Assembly (NCBI GenBank): GCA_015066345.1
Contig: SVOQ01000019.1
Span: forward strand, 1-48,831
DNA length: 48,831 bases
From: Oscillospiraceae bacterium
GTDB taxonomy: Bacteria; Bacillota; Clostridia; Oscillospirales; Acutalibacteraceae
Direction of reading: 5' to 3'
Part shown: piece after piece, positions 1-8,547 of the stretch
Layout of the letters: every line of letters starts with the position of its first letter
Numbering within the stretch: position 1 is the stretch's first letter
Notes under the pieces: generated by a model
Databases searched by the model: none
Told to the model about the DNA's origin: nothing
The model's input: the letters and a program-made list of their open reading frames with translations, nothing else
Program-made: the position numbers and the translations under genes

Positions 1-342
<342 letters not shown>

Positions 343-562
343 ATTATATCTAAACACTCTCTCGAGTGCTCAAACCATTTTCCAGAGCTCTTAGCTCTCT
401 TCGATACTGACGTATCTTTTCCGTTTACTTATTTCTAAGTCCGGTTTACTTTCGCAATTATTTGCGCTCAAAAAAATCTCAAGGGTTTTTTCTTTAATCG
501 TTGTTTAATTTTCAAGGTTCGTTTGCCCTCTCTCGAAGTCCCCCTCTCAAGAGTGCCTTAAG

Positions 563-591
563 ATAATATCACAATCATCTCGCTTTGTCAA
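563..591 (-). promoter_or_regulatory. rRNA operon promoter, downstream copy
   Basis: On the minus strand a perfect -35 box TTGACA (586-591) is followed after exactly 17 bases by TATTAT (563-568). It points toward the 16S gene and would start transcription about 210 bases before it. Confidence 0.8.
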
Positions 592-708
592 CATCTTTTT
601 TCCATTCTTTTTGCTCTTTTTTCCACCCTCCCGGGTGTTGCGGAAGCCTGTTCAAATGCAATGATTCGAAGATATTTCTCCGGGTCATTTCGACGCCAAC
701 GAGAAGGA

Positions 709-737
709 ATTATACTACAACGTTTTGCGTTTGTCAA
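709..737 (-). promoter_or_regulatory. rRNA operon promoter, upstream copy
   Basis: A perfect sigma-A promoter on the minus strand: TTGACA (732-737), 17-base spacer, TATAAT (709-714). The -35 box lies only 18 bases past the folK stop codon. Tandem strong promoters are usual for Bacillota rRNA operons. Confidence 0.88.
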
Positions 738-755
738 GAACTTTTTCATCTTTTT

Positions 756-1238
756 TCATCTTTTTTCAACTTTTTTTGCAGAAGTTTTTTTACACACTTT
801 CTCGAACTCTTTAGAGTAATCGAAACCATATATATTCATAGTATCAAACAACTCTTTAAGAGGAACCAAAACAAAGTCTCGTTCCCCTATCAAAGGATGG
901 GGTAATACCAATTCCTGCGTATCTGAAGTTTCATTCTCAAAAAACAACAAATCCAAATCTATTATTCTCGGTCCGTAAGTAAACTGACGCACCCTGCCCA
1001 TTCCTGCCTCGATACCAAGGCAAATACCCAGAAGTGCTTGTGGTGATTTTTCGCTTTCAACCTCTATTACATTATTATAAAAGCCCTGTTGTTCCGTATA
1101 TCCCCAAGGTTCAGTTTCGTAAACCGAGGACACTCGCAAAATTTTAATACCGGGAACAAGCGAAAGTGCCTTGACGGCATTTTCAATATTTTCATATCTG
1201 TCACCCATATTGGTGCCGATTCCTATTACTGCTTTCAT
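756..1238 (-). CDS. folK: HPPK: 6-hydroxymethyl-dihydropterin pyrophosphokinase
   Basis: Transfers pyrophosphate from ATP to 6-hydroxymethyl-7,8-dihydropterin, the step before dihydropteroate synthase in folate synthesis; cytoplasmic. About 160 residues, the normal length for a single-domain HPPK. Visible motifs: N-terminal GIGTNMGDR, the YETEPWG loop, the Mg-binding RIIDLDLLFF segment and LPHPLIGERDFVLVPL. The ATG at 1236-1238 is preferred over the GTG at 1262: it begins right at the conserved MKAVIGIG strand, lies 1 base after the folB stop and has a GGCGGA-like ribosome site. It is the last gene of the fol operon. The tail is Lys-rich (CKKTSAKKVEKR). No terminator is seen between it and the rRNA promoter. 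Confidence 0.95.
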   Translation of the reverse strand: MKAVIGIGTNMGDRYENIENAVKALSLVPGIKILRVSSVYETEPWGYTEQQGFYNNVIEVESEKSPQALLGICLGIEAGMGRVRQFTYGPRIIDLDLLFFENETSDTQELVLPHPLIGERDFVLVPLKELFDTMNIYGFDYSKEFEKVCKKTSAKKVEKR

Positions 1239-1239
1239 T

Positions 1240-1617
1240 TTATTCCGCCACCATTTGTTCACGAGTTATTGTTTGCTCTACCGCAACGTAATCAAACTCC
1301 GCTTTAATGGGGGCTTCAGGTTTCTTCAAAAGTACCGTTACGCTTTGGAGTTGAGGATATGTTTTCATAATCTCCATACCCACTTTATTAGCGGCAGCTT
1401 CTATAAGGTCATAGCTCTGTGCAGTAAATACCGCCGTTACAGTTTTTATAATCTTAGCATAACTTACGGTGTCATCAACATTATCAGAAACTTTCGCTTT
1501 TGTTGCATCGAGTTGCGCAGTTATATCAAGAATAAAATTCTGACCATCAACCTTTTCTTCAGGATTCACTCCGTGATATGCAAATAGTTTTAAGCCCTTA
1601 ATAATTATCTTATCCAT
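1240..1617 (-). CDS. folB: dihydroneopterin aldolase
   Basis: Cleaves 7,8-dihydroneopterin to 6-hydroxymethyl-dihydropterin and glycolaldehyde; cytoplasmic, usually an octamer. 125 residues, typical of the family. The N-terminal IKGLKLFAYHGVNPEEK contains the YHGV(N/H)PEE signature; the YDLIEAAANKVG helix follows, and the catalytic Lys region appears as KKPEAPI near the C-terminus. The start ATG shares one base with the folP stop (TAATG), which suggests translational coupling; folK starts one base after its stop. Gene order folE-folP-folB-folK matches many Clostridia. Confidence 0.95.
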   Translation of the reverse strand: MDKIIIKGLKLFAYHGVNPEEKVDGQNFILDITAQLDATKAKVSDNVDDTVSYAKIIKTVTAVFTAQSYDLIEAAANKVGMEIMKTYPQLQSVTVLLKKPEAPIKAEFDYVAVEQTITREQMVAE

Positions 1618-2447
1618 TATATTGTACCTCTTTTTATCGCTTCACTAATCTTAATCGCATCAAGTGTTGCCCCCACATCGTGCACTCTGAGAATCCCGAC
1701 ACCATTATAAGCCAACAAAGCCGCGGCAGCTATGCTACCACTTAAACGGTCTTTGGGATTTCCTTTATGAGTCAACTCTCCTATTATTCGTTTTCGGGAA
1801 ACACCAACCAACAATGGATAAAACTCAGAAATCTTTCCACAGGAGTTCAAAATAATTAAATCATCATCGCGGGTCTTACCGAAACCGATACCGCAATCAA
1901 AAGCCAGTTGTTGTTCATTCAAGCCAACCGACATAGCCTCTGATTTCATCCGTTCAAAGAATTTGCGGACATCTTCTATGACACCATTTTCATACACTTT
2001 AGTTTCGCGTGATGAAAGTCCACCCGTATGCATAAAAATCCATCCGCAACCGTACTCTTTGACTAACTCAGCCATAAGAGGGTTAAATTCACCGCTTTCA
2101 TCATTGATTACAGATACTCCTACACTTAAACCATACTTTGCAACGGCAGGTCTTAACGTATCTAAAGAAACGGGAACGCTTGAAATCTTTATTATTTCAG
2201 GCAAGAATTTTTCAAGTCTTGCAATTTCCTCAGCTTCACTGACTATTGAATTTTTCGGTGCGGTAGAACAGGCACCGACATCAATAATGTCGGCACCCTC
2301 GTTACACATAGTTTTTACCTTTTCAATAACATCACCAAGATTAAAGGTCTCGCCCCCATCGGAAAAGGAATCGGGTGTAACATTAATTATACCCATTACC
2401 AAGGGACGATTCACTTCATCAATTAACTTTTTAAAAGAAAACATCAT
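1617..2447 (-). CDS. folP: dihydropteroate synthase (variant loop-2 motif)
   Basis: Condenses hydroxymethyl-dihydropterin pyrophosphate with p-aminobenzoate; this is the sulfonamide target. 276 residues, a TIM barrel. The first signature is intact ([15 protein letters not shown]). The second region reads [13 protein letters not shown] where the usual form is D(I/V)GGESTRPG, so Gly-Glu is replaced by Ala-Cys and the loop Arg by Ala. DPGIGFGKT appears as DCGIGFGKT. The SRKRIIG Lys/Arg segment and the final LRVHDV with the phosphate-binding His are present. It overlaps folE by the 4-base ATGA and shares one base with folB. Its place in the operon makes the function nearly certain despite the loop changes. 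Confidence 0.93.
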   Translation of the reverse strand: MMFSFKKLIDEVNRPLVMGIINVTPDSFSDGGETFNLGDVIEKVKTMCNEGADIIDVGACSTAPKNSIVSEAEEIARLEKFLPEIIKISSVPVSLDTLRPAVAKYGLSVGVSVINDESGEFNPLMAELVKEYGCGWIFMHTGGLSSRETKVYENGVIEDVRKFFERMKSEAMSVGLNEQQLAFDCGIGFGKTRDDDLIILNSCGKISEFYPLLVGVSRKRIIGELTHKGNPKDRLSGSIAAAALLAYNGVGILRVHDVGATLDAIKISEAIKRGTI

Positions 2448-3007
2448 TTACCACCTGAAAGAAGTGACATTACCTCTGCACGTGTACGGGCATCCTTTCG
2501 GGCAGTACCCCTTAAAGCAGAGGTCTGAGTCACGGCACCCGCCGCCCTTACACCACGCATTGTCATACAAAGATGCTCCGCCTGTATAAGCACGGCTACA
2601 CTTTTAGCCTCCAACTCCTCGTAAAGGAAGTCTGCAATCTGAGTAGTAAGGCGTTCCTGCACCTGTGGTCTTTTGGCGTACACATTAACAATACGCGCAA
2701 GTTTTGAAAGACCTATAATTTTACCGTCCGAAGGAATGTAGGCAATATGAGCCTTACCCACGAAAGGCAATAGATGATGCTCACACATTGAGTAAAGAGG
2801 AATATCGCGGACTATAACAAGTTCGTCGTTACCTTTTTCATTAAAGAGTTTAAGGTGGTCGTGGGCATCTTCGCTAAGTCCCGAAAAAACCTCCTCATAC
2901 ATTTTAGCAACCCTTTTAGGCGTTTCAACAAGACCCTCTCTGTCAGGGTCTTCGCCTATGGCTTCAAGAATATCGCGGACTGCTCTTTCTATTTTTGCTT
3001 TATCCAT
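2444..3007 (-). CDS. folE: GTP cyclohydrolase I
   Basis: Converts GTP to 7,8-dihydroneopterin triphosphate, the first step of folate synthesis. 187 residues, the usual bacterial length. Motifs: [38 protein letters not shown] with zinc ligands Cys and His; RPQVQERLT; and [12 protein letters not shown] with the third zinc-ligand Cys. The ATG at 3007 has an AGAGGTG ribosome site 5-6 bases upstream. It is followed by folP with an ATGA overlap. No tetrahydrofolate riboswitch was recognised in front of it; it seems to be read from the promoter upstream of the LCP-like gene. Confidence 0.97.
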   Translation of the reverse strand: MDKAKIERAVRDILEAIGEDPDREGLVETPKRVAKMYEEVFSGLSEDAHDHLKLFNEKGNDELVIVRDIPLYSMCEHHLLPFVGKAHIAYIPSDGKIIGLSKLARIVNVYAKRPQVQERLTTQIADFLYEELEAKSVAVLIQAEHLCMTMRGVRAAGAVTQTSALRGTARKDARTRAEVMSLLSGGK

Positions 3008-3025
3008 AAAACACCTCTAAGTTAA

Positions 3026-4204
3026 TCAGAAAAACAAACAGATTGTATTCATAGTGTCATCGGTACTGTAATATACCTTTGCACTTCCTGTATCGGAAAC
3101 AAAACCCGTTTCATTATATACATTATATATTATACCCGTATTAAAAAGGGTATTTTTAGCCTGTTCCATAACCGCCTTATCCGTAAAACGGAACTCCACA
3201 CAACTGTACTGTCTCTGGAGTGCGGTATAAACCCCGTTATACACCTTTGATTCAAATGCTTCACCCGAGCCTATATCAAAATACACGTTTTCATAAACGA
3301 AATAGTTATACTGTGTACTTGTACACAAGGGTAAATTCTGAGCAATGTTTCTATGTTTAACAAGAATATCATTGGTATTGACGTTAAAATATGTATGACG
3401 AAGAACATTACCCTCGGCTTTCGGGTCGTCCCAGGTAAGGTCAACAAAATATCCGTTACCGTCAAGCACCACGTAATTCCACATATGATTTACGTAATTC
3501 ACACCGTCATCTGCAGATTCACCCGTAACAAGCCTGTTTTCAATATTGAGTCTATTCATAAGATACTGAAACGCTCTTGAATAGCCTTCGCAGGAGGCTT
3601 TACCCTCTACAAGGCAACCGTAAACTGTATTAGCCATAAGGCTTTCTTCAGGCTCGGCATACGAACAATGGTTTATTATATAGTCATGAATATACTTTTC
3701 TTTTTCATAATTGGAAGTATAAATTGATGCATCGTCAATTATAACGGACGCTATATCATTTACTTCCTGAAGTTTAGTGGTGTAATCGTCATAGGGAATA
3801 ATATACTCAGTTTCAAAATAAGTTTTAAGACCCTCGGTATAAATTGAGCAATTAAGACCCAGATTAAATAAATCGGGATTATCGTGGGAAATGGCTTTAA
3901 AGACCTTAGTCAGATCGCCGTCGCTAAGTTCGGGAACTTCTATACGTTCGGGTTGGGTATATAGGCTCTGAATAATAACGGAATAGAGCTTCTGCTCACT
4001 CTCGTTCAATTCAAAATAATTGTGTCTGTAATAACCCGTGCCATCACCACTTGCAGGAACAACATAGTTAAAAGTCGAGGGCTTTAACACTGCGTTGTAT
4101 AAGAACACCACAACCAAACCGCTTACAAAAATCGCAAAAGCGACCACCAATGCGACTACTACTGCAAGTAATCCCTTTTTACCGTTCTTTTTAGTTTTGC
4201 TCAT
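3026..4204 (-). CDS. membrane-anchored transglutaminase-like protein
   Basis: 392 residues. A Lys-rich N-terminus is followed by one membrane segment (about residues 12-36), so the bulk of the protein is probably outside the cell. A transglutaminase-like core is visible with a Cys-His-Asp triad: Cys in KASCEGYSRAF (about 203), His in NHMWNYVV (about 240) and Asp in GYFVDLTWDD (about 255). Bacterial members of this superfamily act as peptidases or cross-linking enzymes; the substrate here is unknown. Its start overlaps the LCP-like gene by 14 bases and folE follows after 18 bases, so it shares a transcript with wall and folate genes. A cell-surface role is an inference from the LCP-like neighbour. 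Confidence 0.8.
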   Translation of the reverse strand: MSKTKKNGKKGLLAVVVALVVAFAIFVSGLVVVFLYNAVLKPSTFNYVVPASGDGTGYYRHNYFELNESEQKLYSVIIQSLYTQPERIEVPELSDGDLTKVFKAISHDNPDLFNLGLNCSIYTEGLKTYFETEYIIPYDDYTTKLQEVNDIASVIIDDASIYTSNYEKEKYIHDYIINHCSYAEPEESLMANTVYGCLVEGKASCEGYSRAFQYLMNRLNIENRLVTGESADDGVNYVNHMWNYVVLDGNGYFVDLTWDDPKAEGNVLRHTYFNVNTNDILVKHRNIAQNLPLCTSTQYNYFVYENVYFDIGSGEAFESKVYNGVYTALQRQYSCVEFRFTDKAVMEQAKNTLFNTGIIYNVYNETGFVSDTGSAKVYYSTDDTMNTICLFF

Positions 4205-5087
4205 CTGTACTCAACTCGCTTCTTATATTATCCGAAACAAAAACCTTAAGTTTTTCTTTGGATGTTTTAGGGATGAGATATTTCAATTCATCCTTAGCAT
4301 TTGTAAAATCCACAACCGTAATATCAGTTGTGCAGTAATCAATAATAATAGAAAATGTATTATCCGCCGAATTGAATCTGTCGGCGGTATAGTATGCATT
4401 AAAAGCCGCAACTACAATTTCCGCGTTAGCCTTCGCTCTGTCGTAACCTTTACGGGTTTCGCAAAGATACTTCATATACTTGTAGGTTTTATCGGGAGTA
4501 AGGATATTCTCGCCACGTTTAAGTTCAAGGAACATATCGTCCGTATCGTAAGCAATATCCTCAGAAACTTTAATTGTTATATCCCCCATTGCTCTGAAGA
4601 AGGACTTATAACCCGATTCAGTAAGGAGTACATATTTATTTATATCGGTTGAATAATGCTTACTTAAAAATTCCACAAGGGACTTAACACCATTTTTAAC
4701 CAAGAGTTCATCACAGGTAAGACCCGTATCAGAATCGGCAATACCACCGTCAATGGGAACAACCCTGAAAGTCTTTTCCGAAAGGTCCACACAAATAAGA
4801 TTATGGAACAATGCTTTTTTACCATCATCTGACGTAACGCTTACAAGAAAAACATATTCGCCTGAATATTCATTTTCCGCAACATCGGTAGTTGTCACAA
4901 CTTTAGTTGTAGTAACATCACCACGCACAAAAATATTGTTAAAATCATAATCTAAAGAACGCCACAGTAACAAAGTGGAAACAGAACCAAGAACCACAAC
5001 GAAGCACAAAAACAGACATATTAATGTTATATTACGTTTCTTGGGGTCTTTATTTTTTTGTCTTAAATCAAGACCGTACTTTGCCAC
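4191..5087 (-). CDS. LCP (LytR-CpsA-Psr)-like membrane protein
   Basis: About 298 residues with one N-terminal membrane segment (about residues 20-45) after a basic cytoplasmic tail. The external part has an LCP-like pattern: CVDLSEKTFRVVPIDGG, VKSLVEFLSKHYSTDINKYVLL, GDITIKVSEDIAY, then a Tyr/Arg-rich stretch (YKYMKYLCETRKGYDRAKAN) at the place where LCP proteins carry phosphate-binding arginines. LCP enzymes attach polymers to peptidoglycan. This copy is divergent and shorter at the C-terminus, so the activity is uncertain. A GTG at 5085-5087 with AGAGG 8 bases upstream is preferred; a GTG at 5094-5096 in the same frame would add three residues but overlaps the ribosome site. First gene of the operon leading to folK. 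Confidence 0.68.
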   Translation of the reverse strand: MAKYGLDLRQKNKDPKKRNITLICLFLCFVVVLGSVSTLLLWRSLDYDFNNIFVRGDVTTTKVVTTTDVAENEYSGEYVFLVSVTSDDGKKALFHNLICVDLSEKTFRVVPIDGGIADSDTGLTCDELLVKNGVKSLVEFLSKHYSTDINKYVLLTESGYKSFFRAMGDITIKVSEDIAYDTDDMFLELKRGENILTPDKTYKYMKYLCETRKGYDRAKANAEIVVAAFNAYYTADRFNSADNTFSIIIDYCTTDITVVDFTNAKDELKYLIPKTSKEKLKVFVSDNIRSELSTDEQN

Positions 5088-5118
5088 TTGCCTCACCTCT
5101 TAAATGCATATATAGATA

Positions 5119-5147
5119 AGTATAATAAATATAGTTGGAAATTACAA
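5119..5147 (-). promoter_or_regulatory. promoter of the LCP-TG-fol operon
   Basis: Minus strand TTGTAA (5142-5147), 17-base spacer, TATACT (5119-5124), about 32 bases before the preferred start of the LCP-like gene. Confidence 0.6.
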
Positions 5148-5169
5148 GACGGAAAATGTTAATAAATAA

Positions 5170-5197
5170 AAAAACGGTTTCACACGAAACCGTTTTT
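5170..5197 (-). terminator. intrinsic terminator after the VanY-type gene
   Basis: Perfect 12-base inverted repeat (AAAAACGGTTTC / GAAACCGTTTTT) with an ACAC loop, beginning 5 bases past the stop of the carboxypeptidase gene and followed on the minus strand by a T-run. Confidence 0.88.
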
Positions 5198-5201
5198 AAT
5201 A

Positions 5202-6860
5202 TTACTGTTTAACACCCATATATTCCTCAAGGGTGAGTCCGCTGGATTTCATTGCCTTTGCCGCATCCACGCCCACGTATCGCCAATGCCAGGGTTCGTA
5301 GGTGACCTTTGTTATATGTTGTTTATCCTTAGGATAACGCATAATAAAGCCGTAATTGGCGGCATTTTTCTGAAGCCATTTAAATTCTTTGGTATCTTCA
5401 AACCATTCATCCACGCAAACTATATCCATTGCGTAGCCTAAATTATGCTCGGAGCTTCCCGGGGGCATAATAATGGTTGCGGCTTTCACCTTTGCCTGAG
5501 CGGTTGTATAGCCTTGATTTTTATAATACTGAACCTTGCGGTTATAGTTTCGTTCCTGTAAAGAATAGGAGCGGTAACCTGAGCAAGGAGTGAGATACAC
5601 TCCCTCTTTAGCGGCGGCTTTATACATTTTTTCATACTGTACGGCAACATCCCGGTCAAGTCGTTCGCCACTACCGCAAACATAAACAAGATCGGGTTCG
5701 TAGTCGGAGGGTATACGGTAACCTGAATTTACGACCGTAAGATTCCATTTATCCTCGTCGATTTTAATAACAGTCGGATTATTAATCGTACCGGGGCGTT
5801 GGTATTTTGCATTTTTGCCATAAACATTCTGACCGTTAACGCCCATATATTTAAGAAGTACGCCTTCGGAATCGTAACCGCTTGTAAATGAGCCTGAAAA
5901 GGCTTTAACTGTGTAGCGGTATTTCTGACCCTTTTTGACGGTTTTGTCGGTGTAGGTAGTACCTTTTACATCGGCTAAGCGAGTCCAACCCTCACCTACG
6001 CCACGTCTGTAAACCCTATAAAACGAAACGCCCTTAACACTGCCCCAATTAAAAACAAGTTTATCCGGGTATGTTATTACATTTTGCGTAACGGGTGTGG
6101 CAATGTATTTAAGAAACTTACCATCCGAATAATGACCGCTGTAAAATTTAGAATATGTTGCCTTTACAGTATACCTGTACTGAGTTCCGTTTGTAACGTT
6201 TTTATCGATATACTGACAGGGCTTAACTGTTTTTATGTAAGTCCAATTTGTCTGCCCCGGATTCTGTCGGTAAACTCTATAACCCGTTGCACCCTTAACG
6301 GATGCCCACGTAACTTTTACAGAATCCTTACCATTGGCGTATTTAATATTATCGGGAGAAGATAATCTTACAATAGTGATACCCTTTTTATCATATCCGC
6401 CGTGACCCGCCTCGTTTACGGAACGTACGGTATACTTATATGTTACACCGCTTTTTACGTTTTTATCCGCATAGGAATATCCCGTTGTTTTGCCGATAAA
6501 AGTCCAACCCTTTTCACCGGTCGCACATCTGTAAACGCGGTAGGACTTAGCGTTTTTGGCAGCAGTCCATTTTAAAACCAGACCGCCATTGGCATTACTA
6601 AGACTTTTCAAAGTAGGTGCACCAGCTAACGCAACTACCGGTTGGGTTGTTAGTTCTGTTGTTGGTTCGGTTGTTGGTTCAGTCGTTGGTTCAGTTGTTG
6701 GTTCTGTTGTAGGTTCGGTTGTTAGAGTTTCCGTTACTGATTCAGTTGTAATGTAACTTTCCGTTGAAGTAAGCACATCTTCCTCTGCAGTAACAGGTAA
6801 AACAAGACCTATACCCACCACGGCAACTATACTCAATAATAAAGATAAAATCCTTTTCAA
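5202..6860 (-). CDS. secreted VanY-type D-Ala-D-Ala carboxypeptidase with fibronectin III repeats
   Basis: 552 residues. Removes the terminal D-Ala from peptidoglycan stem peptides (peptidase M15B family). Layout: signal peptide 1-25; Thr/Glu/Pro repeat linker with TTEP units (about 44-70); three fibronectin-III-like domains (about 78-165, 170-255, 262-345), each with the pattern W..V.GA.YRVYR.....W....; then the catalytic domain (about 370-545). Zinc ligands are visible in SSEHNLGYAMD (about 472, SxHxxGxAxD) and EPWHWRYVG (about 526). The start is TTG at 6858-6860 with GGTGGTGA 5-6 bases upstream. It is monocistronic, with its own terminator. The upstream 94 bases contain a TATAAT with no good -35. 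No van resistance genes accompany it, so wall remodelling is likelier than glycopeptide resistance. Confidence 0.9.
   Translation of the reverse strand: MKRILSLLLSIVAVVGIGLVLPVTAEEDVLTSTESYITTESVTETLTTEPTTEPTTEPTTEPTTEPTTELTTQPVVALAGAPTLKSLSNANGGLVLKWTAAKNAKSYRVYRCATGEKGWTFIGKTTGYSYADKNVKSGVTYKYTVRSVNEAGHGGYDKKGITIVRLSSPDNIKYANGKDSVKVTWASVKGATGYRVYRQNPGQTNWTYIKTVKPCQYIDKNVTNGTQYRYTVKATYSKFYSGHYSDGKFLKYIATPVTQNVITYPDKLVFNWGSVKGVSFYRVYRRGVGEGWTRLADVKGTTYTDKTVKKGQKYRYTVKAFSGSFTSGYDSEGVLLKYMGVNGQNVYGKNAKYQRPGTINNPTVIKIDEDKWNLTVVNSGYRIPSDYEPDLVYVCGSGERLDRDVAVQYEKMYKAAAKEGVYLTPCSGYRSYSLQERNYNRKVQYYKNQGYTTAQAKVKAATIIMPPGSSEHNLGYAMDIVCVDEWFEDTKEFKWLQKNAANYGFIMRYPKDKQHITKVTYEPWHWRYVGVDAAKAMKSSGLTLEEYMGVKQ
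6646..6724 (-). repeat. 12-base tandem repeat coding for TTEP units
   Basis: About six imperfect 12-base units inside the carboxypeptidase gene, each coding for Thr-Thr-Glu-Pro, with only third-position drift between copies. It forms the linker between signal peptide and fibronectin domains. Because the unit is a multiple of three, copy-number slippage would change linker length without a frameshift. Confidence 0.85.
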
Positions 6861-6954
6861 AATTTCACCACCATTTAACAGGATAGTAGTTTTTTACCAT
6901 TATACTACCAACACGCAAAAAATAAAAGTGGTTATTTGAAAAGGATTTTTGTTT

Positions 6955-8547
6955 TTATTGTTTTTTGATTTTTCCACGATGGGTCGGGTTGAGTATTTTA
7001 CCCACCCTCGGCACAAGAAAATCAATCCACCAATGAAACCATCTGCCTATTAATATGCATTTTAGTTTCTCCCCGATTTTCTTCGCTTTTTCCTCTGTGG
7101 AGGGTATGGTTGATGGGTACATTCGGATTTTATTACCCATAAACTCAAACTTAAGAACTCTTTGGGCAACCGCTACCAAAGGTCTTATTTTTACAACAAG
7201 TGTATTGTTGTTTTCCCAGAAAGCGTGTGACCTGACATTAAGATTCAGTTCGCCTATTCTAACATAGCCGTCGGAAGCAGTACCGTCCATATTAATTTGC
7301 AATTTGTTTTCGTGTCCGCCGTCCTCAGTCCATGACAGGTACAAACCCTCGTCATTAAACTCAAAAGAAATATCATCCATATTCCCGCCACGTTCCTGAG
7401 CAAAGAAAATAACGGGCATAGGGAAAACACTGACGGGAAAACCTATCATATTTGCAAATTTACATCTGCGTATTTTATAGGTATTACCGGTTATTTGGGA
7501 CTCAATTTCCGGACGGGGATTAACCGTAACGGATGTATCATCGGGCAATGTTACGGGTATTGTGTTATTTGTATCATAACTTTCTATAAACATATCGGGA
7601 ACATATTTCCAGATAACGTCAAGGGTTTCCTGTAAATCCGAATGGTCGGAGGTCATAATGATACAGGCATCATAATCCTTAAGGGATATGGCGTACTGAC
7701 AGAAAACACCCTCGCAACGGAACGCATTTTCAACACCCGCACATTTCCAGAAACCGCAACCGTACCCTGCCTGACTGTCGCGGTGCTTTTCAACGGTTGA
7801 ATTATCGTGCAGTTGAGTGGTAGCCTCTTTAACCCAAGCCTCAGGGATAACCTGAACCCCATCATAAACGCCATTGTTGTGATAGCAAAGGATTAATTTT
7901 GCAATATCCTCGGTTTTGAGCATAAGCCCCCAACCGCCTGCTTCCACATTACCGGGTGCAGTTTCCCAGAAAGGCACATCAATACCGAGAGGCTTATAAA
8001 GACGGTCAGTTAAATATTCGGTAATTGAAACCCCTAATACTCTTACGAGCATAGCGGAAGCTATGTAATAATTATCGTTTACATAACGCCAACCCTCACC
8101 GGGAGTGAATATCCACTTTGCTTTTACAAAGGTTTCAATCCAATTGTTGGTCTTCTCCCCTCTTATGGCGGTTTGTTTACCGGCGGTCATAGTGAGAAGA
8201 TGATGTATTGTCAGTTTCTCGAGATTCTTATCTTTTTTATTTCTATATTCAGGGAAAACATCTACGAAACGTGTTCCCCTCGTAATAAGACCCTCATCCA
8301 GAGCAAAACCGTAAGCAGTTGCTAAAAAACTCTTGCTAACAGAGTAAACCATATGGGGTGTATCGGGAGTCAAGGGTTTGCTCCAACCCTCACAGGCAAC
8401 CTCACCATTACGCAAAATCATAAGGCTATGCAGATTTATTCCAATAAGAGCCATCTCCTCGGTCATCTTATGGACAACCGAGGAGTCAACACCTACTGAT
8501 TCTGCATTTTTTGCTCGTGGAATAGATTTAGTATTATTTAAAATCAT
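6955..8547 (-). CDS. beta-lactamase-fold serine hydrolase with C-terminal extension
   Basis: 530 residues. The N-terminal 330 or so follow the class C beta-lactamase / esterase fold: SVSK (about residue 69, the SxxK nucleophile), RYVNDNYY (about 155, the YxN motif) and a GYGCGFW segment near the usual third motif. About 180 residues of beta-rich sequence and a basic amphipathic tail follow. No signal peptide is seen, so a cytoplasmic or peripheral location is likely. The start ATG shares one base with the radical SAM stop (TAATG), so the two are probably translated together. Family members hydrolyse esters, amides or D-peptides; the substrate cannot be told. Confidence 0.8.
   Translation of the reverse strand: MILNNTKSIPRAKNAESVGVDSSVVHKMTEEMALIGINLHSLMILRNGEVACEGWSKPLTPDTPHMVYSVSKSFLATAYGFALDEGLITRGTRFVDVFPEYRNKKDKNLEKLTIHHLLTMTAGKQTAIRGEKTNNWIETFVKAKWIFTPGEGWRYVNDNYYIASAMLVRVLGVSITEYLTDRLYKPLGIDVPFWETAPGNVEAGGWGLMLKTEDIAKLILCYHNNGVYDGVQVIPEAWVKEATTQLHDNSTVEKHRDSQAGYGCGFWKCAGVENAFRCEGVFCQYAISLKDYDACIIMTSDHSDLQETLDVIWKYVPDMFIESYDTNNTIPVTLPDDTSVTVNPRPEIESQITGNTYKIRRCKFANMIGFPVSVFPMPVIFFAQERGGNMDDISFEFNDEGLYLSWTEDGGHENKLQINMDGTASDGYVRIGELNLNVRSHAFWENNNTLVVKIRPLVAVAQRVLKFEFMGNKIRMYPSTIPSTEEKAKKIGEKLKCILIGRWFHWWIDFLVPRVGKILNPTHRGKIKKQ

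Larger units (their letters stand above)
343..755 (-). other. rRNA operon leader and promoter region, no gene
   Basis: This stretch holds two tandem promoters (listed separately) and an untranslated leader of about 220 bases between the downstream promoter and the 16S gene. Short open frames here are low-complexity and overlap the promoters, so none is called. I did not recognise a clear boxA antitermination site. Confidence 0.75.

Noticed and set aside
585-905. Plus-strand open frame of 106 codons over the rRNA promoters and folK end
   Set aside because: Phe/Ser/Cys low-complexity protein, no ribosome site, and it crosses two strong promoters and the folK tail.
5202-6860. Glycopeptide (vancomycin) resistance gene vanY
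   Set aside because: The domain is VanY-type, but there are no vanH/A/X genes, and the fibronectin-repeat architecture is that of ordinary wall enzymes.
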